Position numbers and translations under genes: made by a program | Shown here: positions 50,117 to 50,377 of the stretch, piece after piece | Layout: every line of letters begins with the position of its first letter | How positions within the stretch are numbered: the stretch's first letter is position 1 | Source of the DNA: Rhizobium sp. | GTDB lineage: Bacteria; Pseudomonadota; Alphaproteobacteria; Rhizobiales; Rhizobiaceae | Assembly: GCA_028290545.1 (NCBI GenBank) | Contig: JAQGJP010000098.1 | Location: 1 to 50,377, forward strand | DNA: 50,377 nt | Direction: 5' to 3' | Notes under the pieces: model-generated | What the model was told of the DNA's origin: nothing | The model's database searches: none | The model's input: the letters and a program-made list of their open reading frames with translations, nothing else

Positions 50117-50130
50117 TTGATCTAGCGCAA
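50117..50130. promoter_or_regulatory. FNR/FixK-type binding site
   Basis: TTGATCTAGCGCAA fits TTG(A/C)-N6-(T/G)CAA, the FixK/FNR consensus in rhizobia. In the leftward direction it is spaced for a class II promoter with a -10-like element; in the rightward direction no -10 was found. Confidence 0.6.
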
Positions 50131-50259
50131 TGTCAGCCACTTATCCCAAGTCTCGATGATGACAACCTATCGCGCCGGAGCGATCCTGGCTTTCCGGCGA
50201 GGAGAAAACCGCAGATGGAGCTGCTCCTCCATCGAGGATTTTCGACAATGCCGGAAGCC

Positions 50260-50289
50260 AAAAGCGCCCGGCCCTTCGGGTGGGCCGGG
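50260..50289 (-). terminator. Rho-independent terminator, minus strand
   Basis: Arms CCCGGCCC and GGGCCGGG with a seven-base loop are followed on the minus strand by CGCTTTTGG. It probably ends a leftward gene lying beyond the right edge of the window. Confidence 0.7.
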
Positions 50290-50377
50290 ATTCGGCCGCC
50301 GGATGCGTCGCAATCCTCGACCGTAACCAAGGTTACGCTCTCCGGTGTGCTCCTGCCCGGACGGTCGTTCCCGGTCC

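Larger units (their letters stand above)
49861..50377. other. 517-bp region without a convincing gene at the window edge
   Basis: It has no frame on either strand with a recognisable domain. A plus frame from 50215 with GAGGAGA upstream stays open to the window end but runs through a terminator-like hairpin and has no familiar sequence. The region carries two minus-strand terminators and an FNR/FixK-type site. Confidence 0.5.

Noticed and set aside
50215..50377. Plus-strand frame running off the window end after GAGGAGA
   Set aside because: It passes through a minus-strand terminator hairpin and encodes no recognisable sequence; it cannot be judged without the next bases.

Overview
The window looks like chromosomal DNA of an alphaproteobacterium of the order Hyphomicrobiales, most likely family Rhizobiaceae. 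The evidence is high-GC coding DNA, a Ros/MucR zinc-finger regulator, a pst-phoU-phoB operon with consensus PhoB boxes, an RkpRST/KpsETM-type capsule exporter, a SufE/DUF5330/histidine kinase block, a DnaA-C-like protein paired with a DUF6456 protein, and a tRNA-Pro(CGG). No transposase, integrase or phage gene is visible, and species cannot be named from the sequence alone.

Layout. (1) 1-5.8 kb is a signalling cluster: an OmpR-type response regulator, a receiver-only regulator, a FixJ-like regulator overlapping a membrane histidine kinase, and a LuxR-type regulator. A strong minus-strand terminator just upstream of the kinase suggests an unannotated small RNA. (2) 5.8-10.4 kb is a metabolic/transport block: an HD-domain hydrolase of the cyanamide-hydratase type, a GlxA-type AraC regulator, a LysR regulator divergent from a CynX/NimT-type MFS exporter, and a DoxX protein. 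(3) 10.4-17.3 kb is the phosphate regulon, transcribed leftward: pstS, pstC, pstA, pstB, phoU, phoB, then a free-standing PhoB-like DNA-binding domain. Upstream are a PhoB box array, a second PhoB box further out, and no phoR. A perfect terminator hairpin lies between pstS and pstC. (4) 17.4-17.9 kb holds a tRNA-like element and tRNA-Pro. (5) 18-31 kb is a capsule or surface-glycan region: KpsT/KpsM/KpsE-like exporter proteins, three glycosyltransferase-type proteins and five PAPS-dependent sulfotransferase-like proteins, consistent with a sulfated surface polysaccharide. A small coiled-coil protein sits inside it.

(6) 31-32.4 kb has a universal stress protein whose stop codon lies in a 23-bp tandem repeat array, then a hemolysin III/PAQR membrane protein. 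(7) 32.5-38.2 kb is a complete seven-gene Mrp/Mnh/Pha Na+(K+)/H+ antiporter operon, A to G, with overlapping stop/start junctions. (8) 38.2-44.8 kb carries mucR/rosR with a long leader, the DnaA-C-like/DUF6456 pair, sufE, a DUF5330 protein, and a PAS/HisKA histidine kinase overlapping a peptidoglycan-binding protein. (9) 45-49.9 kb carries two paralogous beta-solenoid/RTX proteins that look like type I secretion substrates, preceded by a small RTX-end-like protein and interrupted by a DUF1491 gene and a parDE toxin-antitoxin pair. The upstream region has two matched dyads spaced 42 bp apart. (10) 49.9-50.4 kb has no convincing gene but contains an FNR/FixK-type site and two minus-strand terminators, suggesting a small RNA that responds to oxygen.

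The themes are envelope and environment: phosphate sensing, capsule export and sulfation, cation/pH homeostasis, a master regulator of exopolysaccharide (MucR), and large secreted repeat proteins. The least conventional items are the free PhoB-like domain, the tRNA-like element, the 23-bp array, the sulfotransferase-rich glycan region, the degenerate KpsT motifs, the paired dyads before the RTX genes, and the two candidate small RNAs.
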